From Chitinibacter tainanensis DSM 15459 (GTDB taxonomy: Bacteria; Pseudomonadota; Gammaproteobacteria; Burkholderiales; Chitinibacteraceae), in the NCBI RefSeq assembly GCF_000429785.1, contig NZ_AUCN01000020.1:1-64000 (forward strand): 64,000 nt of DNA, read 5' to 3'. Below, piece after piece: positions 57,652 to 64,000 of this stretch. Under the pieces are notes generated by a model. The model was not told where the DNA came from. It searched no databases and worked only from the letters and a program-made list of their open reading frames with translations. The position numbers and the translations under genes were made by a program. Position 1 is the stretch's first letter. Every line of letters starts with the position of its first letter.

Positions 57652-57668
57652 TCCGTGTTGTTGACGGA
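57652..57668 (-). promoter_or_regulatory. Leader hairpin of the gene at 57641
   Basis: Minus strand: TCCGT-CAACAAC-ACGGA, then GGAATGCCTC-ATG. 5-bp stem with CAACAAC as the whole loop; GGAGG overlaps the 3' arm. Confidence 0.6.
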
Positions 57669-57726
57669 CTCATGTTCATGTCTGCCTAGTGGCGCGTGCG
57701 CGGTAATCCGGAGTAGCCCGCGGCGA

Positions 57727-57757
57727 GAGACTGGTGTGACCAGAGTGAGGATGGGCA
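57727..57757 (+). repeat. GAGACTGG repeat, copy R4
   Basis: GAGACTGGTGTGACCAGAGT then GAGGATGGGCA; preceded by TAATCCGGAG at about 57703-57714. Confidence 0.75.
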
Positions 57758-58006
57758 GGACGTGCCAAGGTAGGGAGAGGAAAGGCACAGCCGAGGGAGC
57801 CGGCCCCACTCCCCGCCTCCTGTCCTTCGCCTCTGCGTCCTGTCGCTTGATCTATCTTCCTTACCTGTGTCCTACCCTTAGCCCCTACGTGTCCTACTAC
57901 TTGCGCCCCTATACCCTACCTGCGCGTCTACTTACCCCTCTCTACCTAACCCTACTCTCTCTCGTACCTGTCTGATCTGTCTCTACCCTATCCGGAGTGT
58001 CTGTGT
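57758..58006. other. Pyrimidine-rich noncoding tract
   Basis: Roughly 57800-57990 is C/T-rich on the + strand (CCTACC and CTCTCT words), unlike the surroundings. No gene, hairpin or promoter is evident. Confidence 0.55.
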
Positions 58007-58243
58007 TTACGGGCGATGCTTGTTAGATGAGGTGGTTGCTAGAGGTGTGTATTTGCCTTGTCGTAAATCCATTTTAGAGAGCAGTTCGAGTAGCTCTGGT
58101 GTGACTTGGATGACGTACCACACTCCCCCGATGAGCAGATAGCAATTAGGGTATTGCAGATCGTAGGCATCAATCTGTGTGTCGGAAGTGATGGTGATTT
58201 CTTCTGTTGAGTTTGGGTCTGTTGATTTGGCGATGAGGGGCAT
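58007..58243 (-). CDS. Small hypothetical protein
   Basis: 78 residues, acidic-to-neutral, with strands (EEITITSDTQIDAYDL, NCYLLIGGVWYVIQV) and a helix PELLELLSKMD. AGAGAA lies 6 bp before the start. Not recognised. Confidence 0.5.
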   Translation of the reverse strand: MPLIAKSTDPNSTEEITITSDTQIDAYDLQYPNCYLLIGGVWYVIQVTPELLELLSKMDLRQGKYTPLATTSSNKHRP

Positions 58244-58826
58244 GGATAGGTTCTCTTTGTGAAAATGGATGGCGTACCTCAGTCTGGATGAGGCCTGTCT
58301 GTGTGGAAGTATTCTGCCTGAATTGGATGGCGTTTTCTGGTTTGGCCTGTCTCTCTGTCTGTTTCTCTTCCTATCTATCTATCGCTCTATCTCTCTGTCT
58401 AGCGGGAATGACGTTTCCCTGCGCTCTGCTGCGTTTTCGTGTGTCCGGATGAGTCGTGATATGTCCGGAGCTTGCCCGCGCGCTCTGTGTGCGATTGTGC
58501 GGATTTGTCTGGATGGATGACGAATGTGAGGGAGGATGAATTACCGGAGCAGGCTGATCATGTGTTTTTTGCTGCATTGATGCTGCATTTCTTCGCGAAG
58601 GCTTGAAATTATTGGCATTTTGAATAGGCGGAAATCGAAAGCCTATTTGCATTAAACCATTGTGAATACGACATACGAGCGTTGATTTGCGGCAGGATTG
58701 CGTCACTTTTACAGCAAACAGCGCTGGTTGAATCTTGGAATGCAGATATATTTGGAGGCATGAATAATTAGGTCTTACCATATTGCCCATATACACACTT
58801 AATCATCTACCATTTGGGAGAATCTC
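58244..58826. other. Noncoding region upstream of the rightward lipoprotein gene
   Basis: 583 bp; a CT-rich simple stretch (58345-58400, CTATCTATCTATCGCTC-like) then mixed sequence. Open frames lack ribosome sites. It must hold the promoter of the gene at 58827, but no strong -35/-10 pair stands out. Confidence 0.5.
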
Positions 58827-59468
58827 ATGCGTGGTTTATTGGCAACCCTGGTATTTACGCTCCTGACCGGCTGCGGCACTTTTGTCCGCACTAATGTATC
58901 GGTGTTTCACGAGCTGGACTCATCGCTATCTGGTGTCACTTACACGATTGTCCCTTCCAATGAGCAAAAAGAAAGCCTCGAGTTCCGGTCATACGCCAAG
59001 CTGATTAAAAACCAGCTGCAAACACGCGGCATGTCGGAGGTTCCATACAAAGAGGCCAAATACGCCATCTTGATGCAGTATGGAATCGATAATGGCCAAG
59101 AGGTTGTATCGACCTATCCTATTTTTGGCCAGACAGGGGTTAGCAGCACCTACACAACCGGTTCCGTGAACGTGTACGGCAATACTGCCACCTATAACGA
59201 GAGCACCTATGTCACTCCGACCTTCGGAGTTGTTGGTACCGGAACCTCATCAGACACGGTGTTTACCCGCTACTTGAACCTAGACATTGTGGACATTGCG
59301 AATTCTGGCGATGGAAAGGTGAGAAAGGTCTACGAAGGCAAGGCGATCAGTAAAGGCTCTAGCAGCCAGCTCGCTCCAGTGATGCCATATATGGTGAAGA
59401 GCGTCTTTGAGGACTTCCCTGGCACTAGCGGTTCAACCAAGACGATTGAGTTGCCATTGCAAAAATAA
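58827..59468 (+). CDS. Lipoprotein (DUF4136-like)
   Basis: 213 residues. Signal peptide MRGLLATLVFTLLTGC with the lipobox LTGC (Cys16). The mature domain (VSVFHELDSSLSGVTYTIVPSNEQ, EFRSYAKLIKNQLQTRGM, KYAILMQYGIDNG) has the alpha-beta pattern of DUF4136 lipoproteins found in envelopes of many proteobacteria. GGGAG precedes the start. It is rightward, alone, with its own terminator, so it may be expressed in the lysogen as an accessory trait. Confidence 0.72.
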   Translation: MRGLLATLVFTLLTGCGTFVRTNVSVFHELDSSLSGVTYTIVPSNEQKESLEFRSYAKLIKNQLQTRGMSEVPYKEAKYAILMQYGIDNGQEVVSTYPIFGQTGVSSTYTTGSVNVYGNTATYNESTYVTPTFGVVGTGTSSDTVFTRYLNLDIVDIANSGDGKVRKVYEGKAISKGSSSQLAPVMPYMVKSVFEDFPGTSGSTKTIELPLQK

Positions 59469-59494
59469 GCTGACGTAAAATTTAGCCAAATAAT

Positions 59495-59517
59495 AAAGGG
59501 TGGATTTTCCACCCTTT
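59495..59517. terminator. Bidirectional terminator
   Basis: AAAGGGTGGA-TTT-TCCACCCTTT with T/A runs on both sides, between the convergent genes ending at 59468 and 59529. Confidence 0.88.
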
Positions 59518-59528
59518 TATTTTGAGGT

Positions 59529-60869
59529 TTAGCAGTAGGCAAGCAGCTCGATGAGTGAGTTTGCGATTGCCTCATCTTCAAGCTGCCAACATTCTTTGGC
59601 GAGATTAGTGACGATACTTGCCAACTTGAAGTTATCAGGCGATCGCTCCTTGAGCAGTTGAGGCTGTGTGTAAAAGAGCACCAACGCCCAGCGATACAAT
59701 CCTGCGCTCTTGAGCAAGTGGTTAATCTTGCGCTCTTCTTGAGGCACAGCTGCTGCAGAACAGACGATTTCCTTATAGGGCGCCGTCAGAGGATTAGGCC
59801 ATGCGCGCTCTTCCGCCACTTTCCACTTGCAAGCATTACCCCAATAGAGCGCGGTAAACACATGATTCGCGCAGCTCAGCGGTCGGCTTTTTGAGTAGGG
59901 CTGATAAGGCACTTTGGTCAGCAAGGCAACAATTGCATCACGGTTGACGAGTCCTGCCTCAAATGCACTCACTAGCCTGGCCGTATGATCATCATTTGCT
60001 TGATCGGGGAAGAGCGAGCTGATCGTATCGCCGGTCTCTATGAGATAACCCATGTCACACATGCCAAGCTCAGCGAGCTTTTGCATTACATACATGCCGT
60101 TTTCGGCGTAATTGCACAGGTAGATACCCATAGCTCGCTTGAGAGAATAGCGAGTTTTTTGGCATCGATAGTCAAACAGCGCAGCCTGCTCTGCCGATAG
60201 TTGATACCGGCAATCCTCAAAGAAAACCTCCATGTAATGCCGGAATGCTTGGAAAAGCTGGGCATTTGTCCAATTGGATTGGACAGCGCCGCTGGCCATG
60301 AAATCAACCATCTTGGCGTCAAAGACGTAATCAATGCAGCCATAGTCGAGCTCTTCGGCAGACAGCACATTGCCTTTGAGCAGGTTCTCACGCATCGAGT
60401 TATGAGTGGTTTCAATGTAATGCCAGGCACTCCCCGGCGATTGCTTAATTGGCCATTCGGTTTCGCCTGCAAACCCTTCCATCTTCATCTGCTGAGCAAA
60501 GTCAGTCATGCCATCAGGTGAAAAGAGTCCCGCATTCAGATAGTCAAAAATGATGCGTAGCTTTCCGAGCCTTCTGTAATGGCTGGGGTAAAAAGGGGCG
60601 ACCGAGTGCGGATTATTGAAAGGGCTGGAGCCATTTTTGATACTGGCGCTCAAGTGCTGCACGATGGCTTTTCCGTTGGGCGCCACTTTCCAAAGATACT
60701 CGTTAGCAAGGGTCGTGAATTGTTTTTCTAGCTTTTGAGCTCTCCCCTTTGTCGTACCCAAAAGCTTAGCGATTTCTTCGATGCTAATTTCAGAGTCTTT
60801 CGCCGCGACAGCGCGAGCCGCGTCAAAGTAGGATTTGAAGGTGATGTGATCGTTTGTAGAAGCGGCCAT
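59529..60869 (-). CDS. Paralogous unknown protein 1
   Basis: 446 residues, homologous along its length with the protein at 61210-62634. Both share SYFDAARAVAAKD and IEEIAKLLGTTKGRAQKLEKQF (a helix-turn-helix in the first 60 residues), EYLWKVAPNGK, WPIKxxxGSAWHYIE, VDFMASG and LSPENFKLA-like blocks. The body is helical and may be a repeat-type scaffold. Cytoplasmic, no enzyme motif seen. The fusion of an HTH with a large helical domain could be a sensor or regulator. AGGTAG precedes the ATG. Confidence 0.65.
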   Translation of the reverse strand: MAASTNDHITFKSYFDAARAVAAKDSEISIEEIAKLLGTTKGRAQKLEKQFTTLANEYLWKVAPNGKAIVQHLSASIKNGSSPFNNPHSVAPFYPSHYRRLGKLRIIFDYLNAGLFSPDGMTDFAQQMKMEGFAGETEWPIKQSPGSAWHYIETTHNSMRENLLKGNVLSAEELDYGCIDYVFDAKMVDFMASGAVQSNWTNAQLFQAFRHYMEVFFEDCRYQLSAEQAALFDYRCQKTRYSLKRAMGIYLCNYAENGMYVMQKLAELGMCDMGYLIETGDTISSLFPDQANDDHTARLVSAFEAGLVNRDAIVALLTKVPYQPYSKSRPLSCANHVFTALYWGNACKWKVAEERAWPNPLTAPYKEIVCSAAAVPQEERKINHLLKSAGLYRWALVLFYTQPQLLKERSPDNFKLASIVTNLAKECWQLEDEAIANSLIELLAYC

Positions 60870-60902
60870 ATCGGTCTACCTAAAGTCATACGAGATTTAA
60901 GG

Positions 60903-61199
60903 TTATTCAGCTAGCTGCAGATCTTCGGCAAAAGCCGTCATCGAGTCGATGATGTCGCCATTGGCATCAACCAGGTCGGTGATCACGCCTTCACTGGTGT
61001 AATTCACGCAGGTTGAGCCCCAATCTTTCCGGCCGACTACAACACGGTCGTCGTGATTGGGCGCGATCTCGATGTTGACATTCTCGCCGTAGCGAATGGC
61101 GACCGGTTCGATGATGCGCTGGCGCAGGATTTCGATGATCATCTCGACCTTTTCGGCCAGTTTTTCGTTTTGCTCTTGTATGAGTGTTTCGCGGTTCAT
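60903..61199 (-). CDS. Small hypothetical protein between the paralogues
   Basis: 98 residues. An N-terminal helix (QEQNEKLAEKVEMIIEILRQRI) precedes strands (VNIEIAPNHDDRVVVGRKDWGSTCVNYTSEGVITDLVD). AAGGA lies 7 bp before the ATG. Not recognised. Its position between two paralogous genes suggests a shared operon. Confidence 0.6.
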   Translation of the reverse strand: MNRETLIQEQNEKLAEKVEMIIEILRQRIIEPVAIRYGENVNIEIAPNHDDRVVVGRKDWGSTCVNYTSEGVITDLVDANGDIIDSMTAFAEDLQLAE

Positions 61200-61209
61200 T
61201 GTTGAATCC

Positions 61210-62634
61210 TTATCGGTAGTACATCAGTGCTGCCAGCTTGTCGGCGATTTCACAGTCATCCATTTTCCAATGCTCGCTCAGGATTTCCTTGACCAAAGCA
61301 GCCAGCTTAAAGTTTTCCGGTGATTGCTTTTCGAGGAACTCGGGCTCGGCGCAGTAAAGCGTCAGCGCCCACTGATGCAATCCGGTGCGAGATAGCAGCT
61401 CGGAAATGGTGCGATCTTCTCCTTCCAACTCGAGGGCGAGCTTGATCATTTCCGACTTAGGTGTATTGAGCGGCTCAGGCCAGTTCAGCGGCTTCTGAAT
61501 CTCCCAGTCGCTATAGTTCGCCCAGTAATGCGCTCTAAAAACAAGTGCGGCGCAATCCAGAGGTCGCTCGATACTCACATGCTCACTGCATTCTTCGGCG
61601 ATGGCCATTTTGATCATGTTTTCGCGGTCAATGAGTCCGGCTGTGAAAACATCGGCGAGTCGTGCGAGTGCGCCTTCTTTTTTCAAATTGGTAAACAGAG
61701 ACGTTTGCGGATTGCCATATCGCGGCAGCAAATCAGCGTCGCATAGACCAAGTTCAATCAGCGTTTCCATAACCTTCGTGCCACCGGCTTTGTAATGGCA
61801 AAGGAATCTAGCCATTCGCTCTTTGAGGTCGATCAGGGTGGCGTAGCAGCGTTGAGATAGGGCTCGGAGCTCCTCTTCTGGCAGCTCATATTGGCATTTT
61901 TCATAAAAATCGATCATGTACTGGCGGAAGCTCTCAGTCAGCTTGTCATCGTGCCAAGAGCTTTGAACGAGACCGCTCGCCATAAAGTCGATGACCTTTG
62001 CCTCAAAGGTATAGCGATTGTGAGCAAAGGCGGCTTCATCGGCAGAAAGAACAGCACCTTTGAGCAGATGATCGCGTATCGAGCTGTTCATGCTATCCAA
62101 GTAATGCCAGGCGCTCCCTTCATGTTTCTCGATTGGCCATTCTTCTTCACCATCAAAACCGTCACACCTTATTTGTTCCGCGAAATCGAGCATCAGGTCG
62201 TGCGAAAACAGACCGGCATCCAGATATTCAAAAATCGTCCGTAACTTAGTCAGCCGATTATTTTTGGGGTAGGGCAACGAAGAAATCCAATGCCTTTTGA
62301 AAAAATCAGCTCGAGGCTTTTTGAGGATGCTCAGCAGATGTTCAATAATCTCTTTGCCATTTGGTGCCACTTTCCACAGGTACTCGCCAGCTAGGAAGAT
62401 GAATTGCTTTTCTTTCTTTTTGGCGCGTCTGACTGTGGTACCCATGATCGCGGCAATTTCATCGATGCTGATATTCTGGTCTTTGGCCGCGACAGTTCGA
62501 GCGGCATCAAAGTAGTCTTGGTAGCTCAAACCTTTGCTGCCGATACCGATTCGATTTAGTGCATGTATCGCCTTCTCTTCATTCAAACCAGATTCGATAA
62601 GGATTTTCAAAGATTGCTCGTATCGAGTTCCCAT
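61210..62634 (-). CDS. Paralogous unknown protein 2
   Basis: 474 residues, the longer paralogue. It adds about 30 N-terminal residues (YEQSLKILIESGLNEEKAIHALNRIGIG, resembling a UBA/TsN-type helical bundle) before the shared HTH (IDEIAAIMGTTVRRAKKKEKQF) and shared body. GGAGAG precedes the start at 62634. The pair probably arose by duplication within the phage, and the divergence is substantial, so both copies are likely maintained by selection. Confidence 0.65.
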   Translation of the reverse strand: MGTRYEQSLKILIESGLNEEKAIHALNRIGIGSKGLSYQDYFDAARTVAAKDQNISIDEIAAIMGTTVRRAKKKEKQFIFLAGEYLWKVAPNGKEIIEHLLSILKKPRADFFKRHWISSLPYPKNNRLTKLRTIFEYLDAGLFSHDLMLDFAEQIRCDGFDGEEEWPIEKHEGSAWHYLDSMNSSIRDHLLKGAVLSADEAAFAHNRYTFEAKVIDFMASGLVQSSWHDDKLTESFRQYMIDFYEKCQYELPEEELRALSQRCYATLIDLKERMARFLCHYKAGGTKVMETLIELGLCDADLLPRYGNPQTSLFTNLKKEGALARLADVFTAGLIDRENMIKMAIAEECSEHVSIERPLDCAALVFRAHYWANYSDWEIQKPLNWPEPLNTPKSEMIKLALELEGEDRTISELLSRTGLHQWALTLYCAEPEFLEKQSPENFKLAALVKEILSEHWKMDDCEIADKLAALMYYR

Positions 62635-62647
62635 TTTTCTCTCCTAT

Positions 62648-63172
62648 TCAACGCATTTGAGGCTTTCTAGCGCTCTCGACAGAATTATTTTGCTGCACTT
62701 GATCTGGCATATTCAGGCGCTCTTGCTCGATCTGCTGGATTCCCGCATCGACCAGGCCGATCAGCTCTTCCTCAGTGGCGCCACACTCAAATCCATCCAG
62801 AAGCCGGCAGATTAGGCTGGCCAGCTTTGGACTGCGGGCGGTACCGGTGGTGTGACCAATTAGCGCTCGCCAGCGCATTGCATCGGCAGCAAGGTCGCTC
62901 ACCTTCGGGTCACGCTCTACCTGTAAATGCCAGTCCAGCAATTGAGACACGGCCTCACGCGGCGAGCTGAACGAGTCGGCTGTTGCACCAATTGTCACCA
63001 GCTGCTCGTCAACCGCATTGCGCCAGGCGTCCTCTTGGCAGTGTGCGCATTGGAATGGCTCGTACCAGCGCTTGATTGACGGCGACTGCGCCTCGTATTG
63101 CTGCTGGGTCATGAATCGCTTGAGGCCTGTCACGCCGATGGTGCGCCAGGCTATTTTGTTTTCAGATGCCAT
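62648..63172 (-). CDS. Hypothetical protein
   Basis: 174 residues. KWYEPFQCAHCQEDAWRN-like Cys pair (CAHC) near residue 42, then a helical domain with SPREAVSQLLDWHLQVERDP and LASLICRLLDGFECGATEEELIGLVD. Not recognised. It overlaps the next upstream gene by 11 bp. Confidence 0.55.
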   Translation of the reverse strand: MASENKIAWRTIGVTGLKRFMTQQQYEAQSPSIKRWYEPFQCAHCQEDAWRNAVDEQLVTIGATADSFSSPREAVSQLLDWHLQVERDPKVSDLAADAMRWRALIGHTTGTARSPKLASLICRLLDGFECGATEEELIGLVDAGIQQIEQERLNMPDQVQQNNSVESARKPQMR

Positions 63173-63404
63173 ATTTCGCTTTCGCCCTCATCATGCTTGA
63201 GAAATCGACGTAGCTTTGCCAGCTGTCGTACCAGAATCGCCACCGGTTATAAGCGTGTGAGGTGTAGGTCCAAGGTTGAACTTCTGGATTTTCCACCTCG
63301 ATGTAGCGCTTGCTTGGAGGCAGAAAGTCACCGCCAAACTCATTCAGTGGTTTCCTTCTGCGCTCCATTTCAGCAGGGTCTCGGCCAGTCAGATGCAACC
63401 CCAT
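63162..63404 (-). CDS. Small hypothetical protein
   Basis: 80 residues from the ATG at 63404, which has GGAGG upstream and lies 3 bp past the preceding gene's stop. Arg/Glu-rich at the start (DPAEMERRRKPLNEFGGDFLP) and Trp/Tyr-rich at the end (HAYNRWRFWYDSWQSYVDF). Not recognised. Confidence 0.55.
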   Translation of the reverse strand: MGLHLTGRDPAEMERRRKPLNEFGGDFLPPSKRYIEVENPEVQPWTYTSHAYNRWRFWYDSWQSYVDFSSMMRAKAKYGI

Positions 63405-63406
63405 AC

Positions 63407-63814
63407 TCACACCTCCCGGGCGATGACCTGATATGCCTGCCAGCACTGCTCGCGCATATCCGGCGTAACCAACATCCGGTCGAGGGTCTGCAGGTATTCT
63501 TCCTGTGTTGCGAACTTCGCCGGTCGGAGATCTTCGCGGCCACTGCAGAAGCCCAGCCAGTCGAGCACATGAGCCTTCAAATTGGGCTTATGGACACGCC
63601 AGTTTTTCAGGTCGTACCGACCAACATAGGGCTCGGCCTCTGTGAAGCCAGCCTGCTCATGCACGATCTTAAAATCGCACTTGTCGTAGCCGCCGTGCTC
63701 GGGTGCGGTACGGCTCCAGCTGGAAAGTAGCTCATCGGCGTGGCCAAAAGTATTGAACTCAGCCGGCTTGGTTGGGGCGCCCTGCCCTTCTGCTCTGATT
63801 AAGGTGATTTTCAT
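63407..63814 (-). CDS. LPD25-like domain protein
   Basis: 135 residues from the ATG at 63814 with AAGGAG upstream. The block LLSSWSRTAPEHGGYDKCDFKI and the following EPYVGRYDLK match the pattern of a small domain common in large phage and plasmid polyvalent proteins (YDK-DF ... GRYDL). Here it is stand-alone. Function unknown; in polyvalent proteins it often accompanies anti-restriction modules. Confidence 0.6.
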   Translation of the reverse strand: MKITLIRAEGQGAPTKPAEFNTFGHADELLSSWSRTAPEHGGYDKCDFKIVHEQAGFTEAEPYVGRYDLKNWRVHKPNLKAHVLDWLGFCSGREDLRPAKFATQEEYLQTLDRMLVTPDMREQCWQAYQVIAREV

Positions 63815-63820
63815 GGCGTC

Positions 63821-63841
63821 ACTCCTTCGTTTCGATGGAGT
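63821..63841 (-). promoter_or_regulatory. Leader hairpin of the gene at 63814
   Basis: Minus strand: ACTCC-ATCGAAACGAA-GGAGT, then GACGCC-ATG; GGAG is in the 3' arm, 11-nt loop. Confidence 0.5.
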
Positions 63842-63911
63842 AATTGTCACGCTCGCCTACTGGTGCGTGATTGGTGAGTTTGAGCTGGCCTTGGGATTTT
63901 CTGGCGCTAAA

Positions 63912-63933
63912 AATACCCACATTGCTGCGGGTA
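63912..63933 (-). terminator. Terminator of the edge gene
   Basis: Minus strand ATACCC-10 nt-GGGTAT followed by TTTTTA, about 17 bp past the stop at 63950. Confidence 0.75.
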
Positions 63934-63949
63934 TCTCTGGCGCTATCGC

Positions 63950-64000
63950 TTATGCTTCGGACGCGGATTTACTCACGCGATTAAGCAGATCTTCGGCAAT
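63950..64000 (-). CDS. C-terminal 16 residues of an unidentified gene (right edge)
   Basis: The visible end reads IAEDLLNRVSKSASEA and then TAA, followed by a terminator. The rest is beyond the window. If the genome is circular this could belong to the same leftward cluster as the CobT-like gene at the left edge, but nothing here proves it. Confidence 0.6.
   Translation of the reverse strand: MAEDLLNRVSKSASEA

Noticed and set aside
57642-57809. N-terminal extension of the gene at 57641
   Set aside because: It would translate repeat R4 and the leader hairpin; the ATG at 57641 has GGAGG and a normal leader.
58371-58796. 141-codon minus-strand frame
   Set aside because: Ser/His/Arg-rich translation of simple CT sequence; no ribosome site or homologous pattern.

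Overview
The window looks like most of the genome of a long-tailed (siphovirus-type) temperate phage that is maintained as a plasmid. The evidence is a ParA partition ATPase with a small partner (3.2-4.3 kb), a TrfA/RK2-like replication initiator (4.3-5.3 kb) next to 13 iterons (5.36-5.85 kb), and a full set of head, tail, packaging, lysis and phage replication genes. Base composition is moderate in GC. The lambda-like tail tip genes, spanins and lipoproteins suggest a Gram-negative, probably proteobacterial, host. I cannot name the host or phage. Both edges cut through genes: a CobT-like protease on the left and an unidentified C-terminus on the right.

Layout. 0-3 kb: CobT-like gene, a Xre-type repressor, a tyrosine recombinase. 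3-6 kb: par genes, rep gene and iteron origin on the + strand. 6-12.6 kb, leftward: replication operon (PhoH, unknown, DnaB-like helicase, primase, unknown, ATP-dependent ligase, small ORF). 12.7-16.6 kb: minor structural genes, a proteasome-like hydrolase, Rz/Rz1 spanins with Rz1 embedded in Rz, two holin-like proteins, a papain-fold hydrolase. 16.6-20 kb: two family-2 glycosyltransferases flanking a SelO-like pseudokinase. 20-36 kb: tail fibre, tail tip J, K/L-like proteins, tape measure, G/GT frameshift chaperones, tail tube. 36-44.1 kb: connectors, capsid, scaffold, portal, TerL, TerS. 44.4-47.7 kb: an operon of a possible winged-helix protein, GNAT, ABC ATPase and two ParB-like proteins. 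47.8-49.5 kb: a rightward SF2 helicase. 49.6-64 kb: small, mostly unknown accessory genes, including a MazEF-type toxin-antitoxin pair, three lipoproteins and a paralogous pair of about 450-residue proteins.

How the parts connect. An 18-bp palindrome, TAAGTCAnnnnTGACTTA, recurs at least 21 times. Nearly every copy is within about 120 bp of a gene start, and one copy is in front of the repressor gene itself. I read this as a repressor operator network that silences the late operons in the prophage-plasmid state.

Three other kinds of structure stand out. (1) Three copies of a 110-165 bp nested inverted-repeat element lie at 11.8, 44.3 and 57.0 kb. (2) At least seven small accessory genes have a hairpin that contains or abuts their Shine-Dalgarno sequence; stem sequences differ between genes and several loops share CAACAAC. 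(3) In a 1.1-kb island at 52.3-53.4 kb, GG occurs only as GGA and CC, with one exception, only as TCC.
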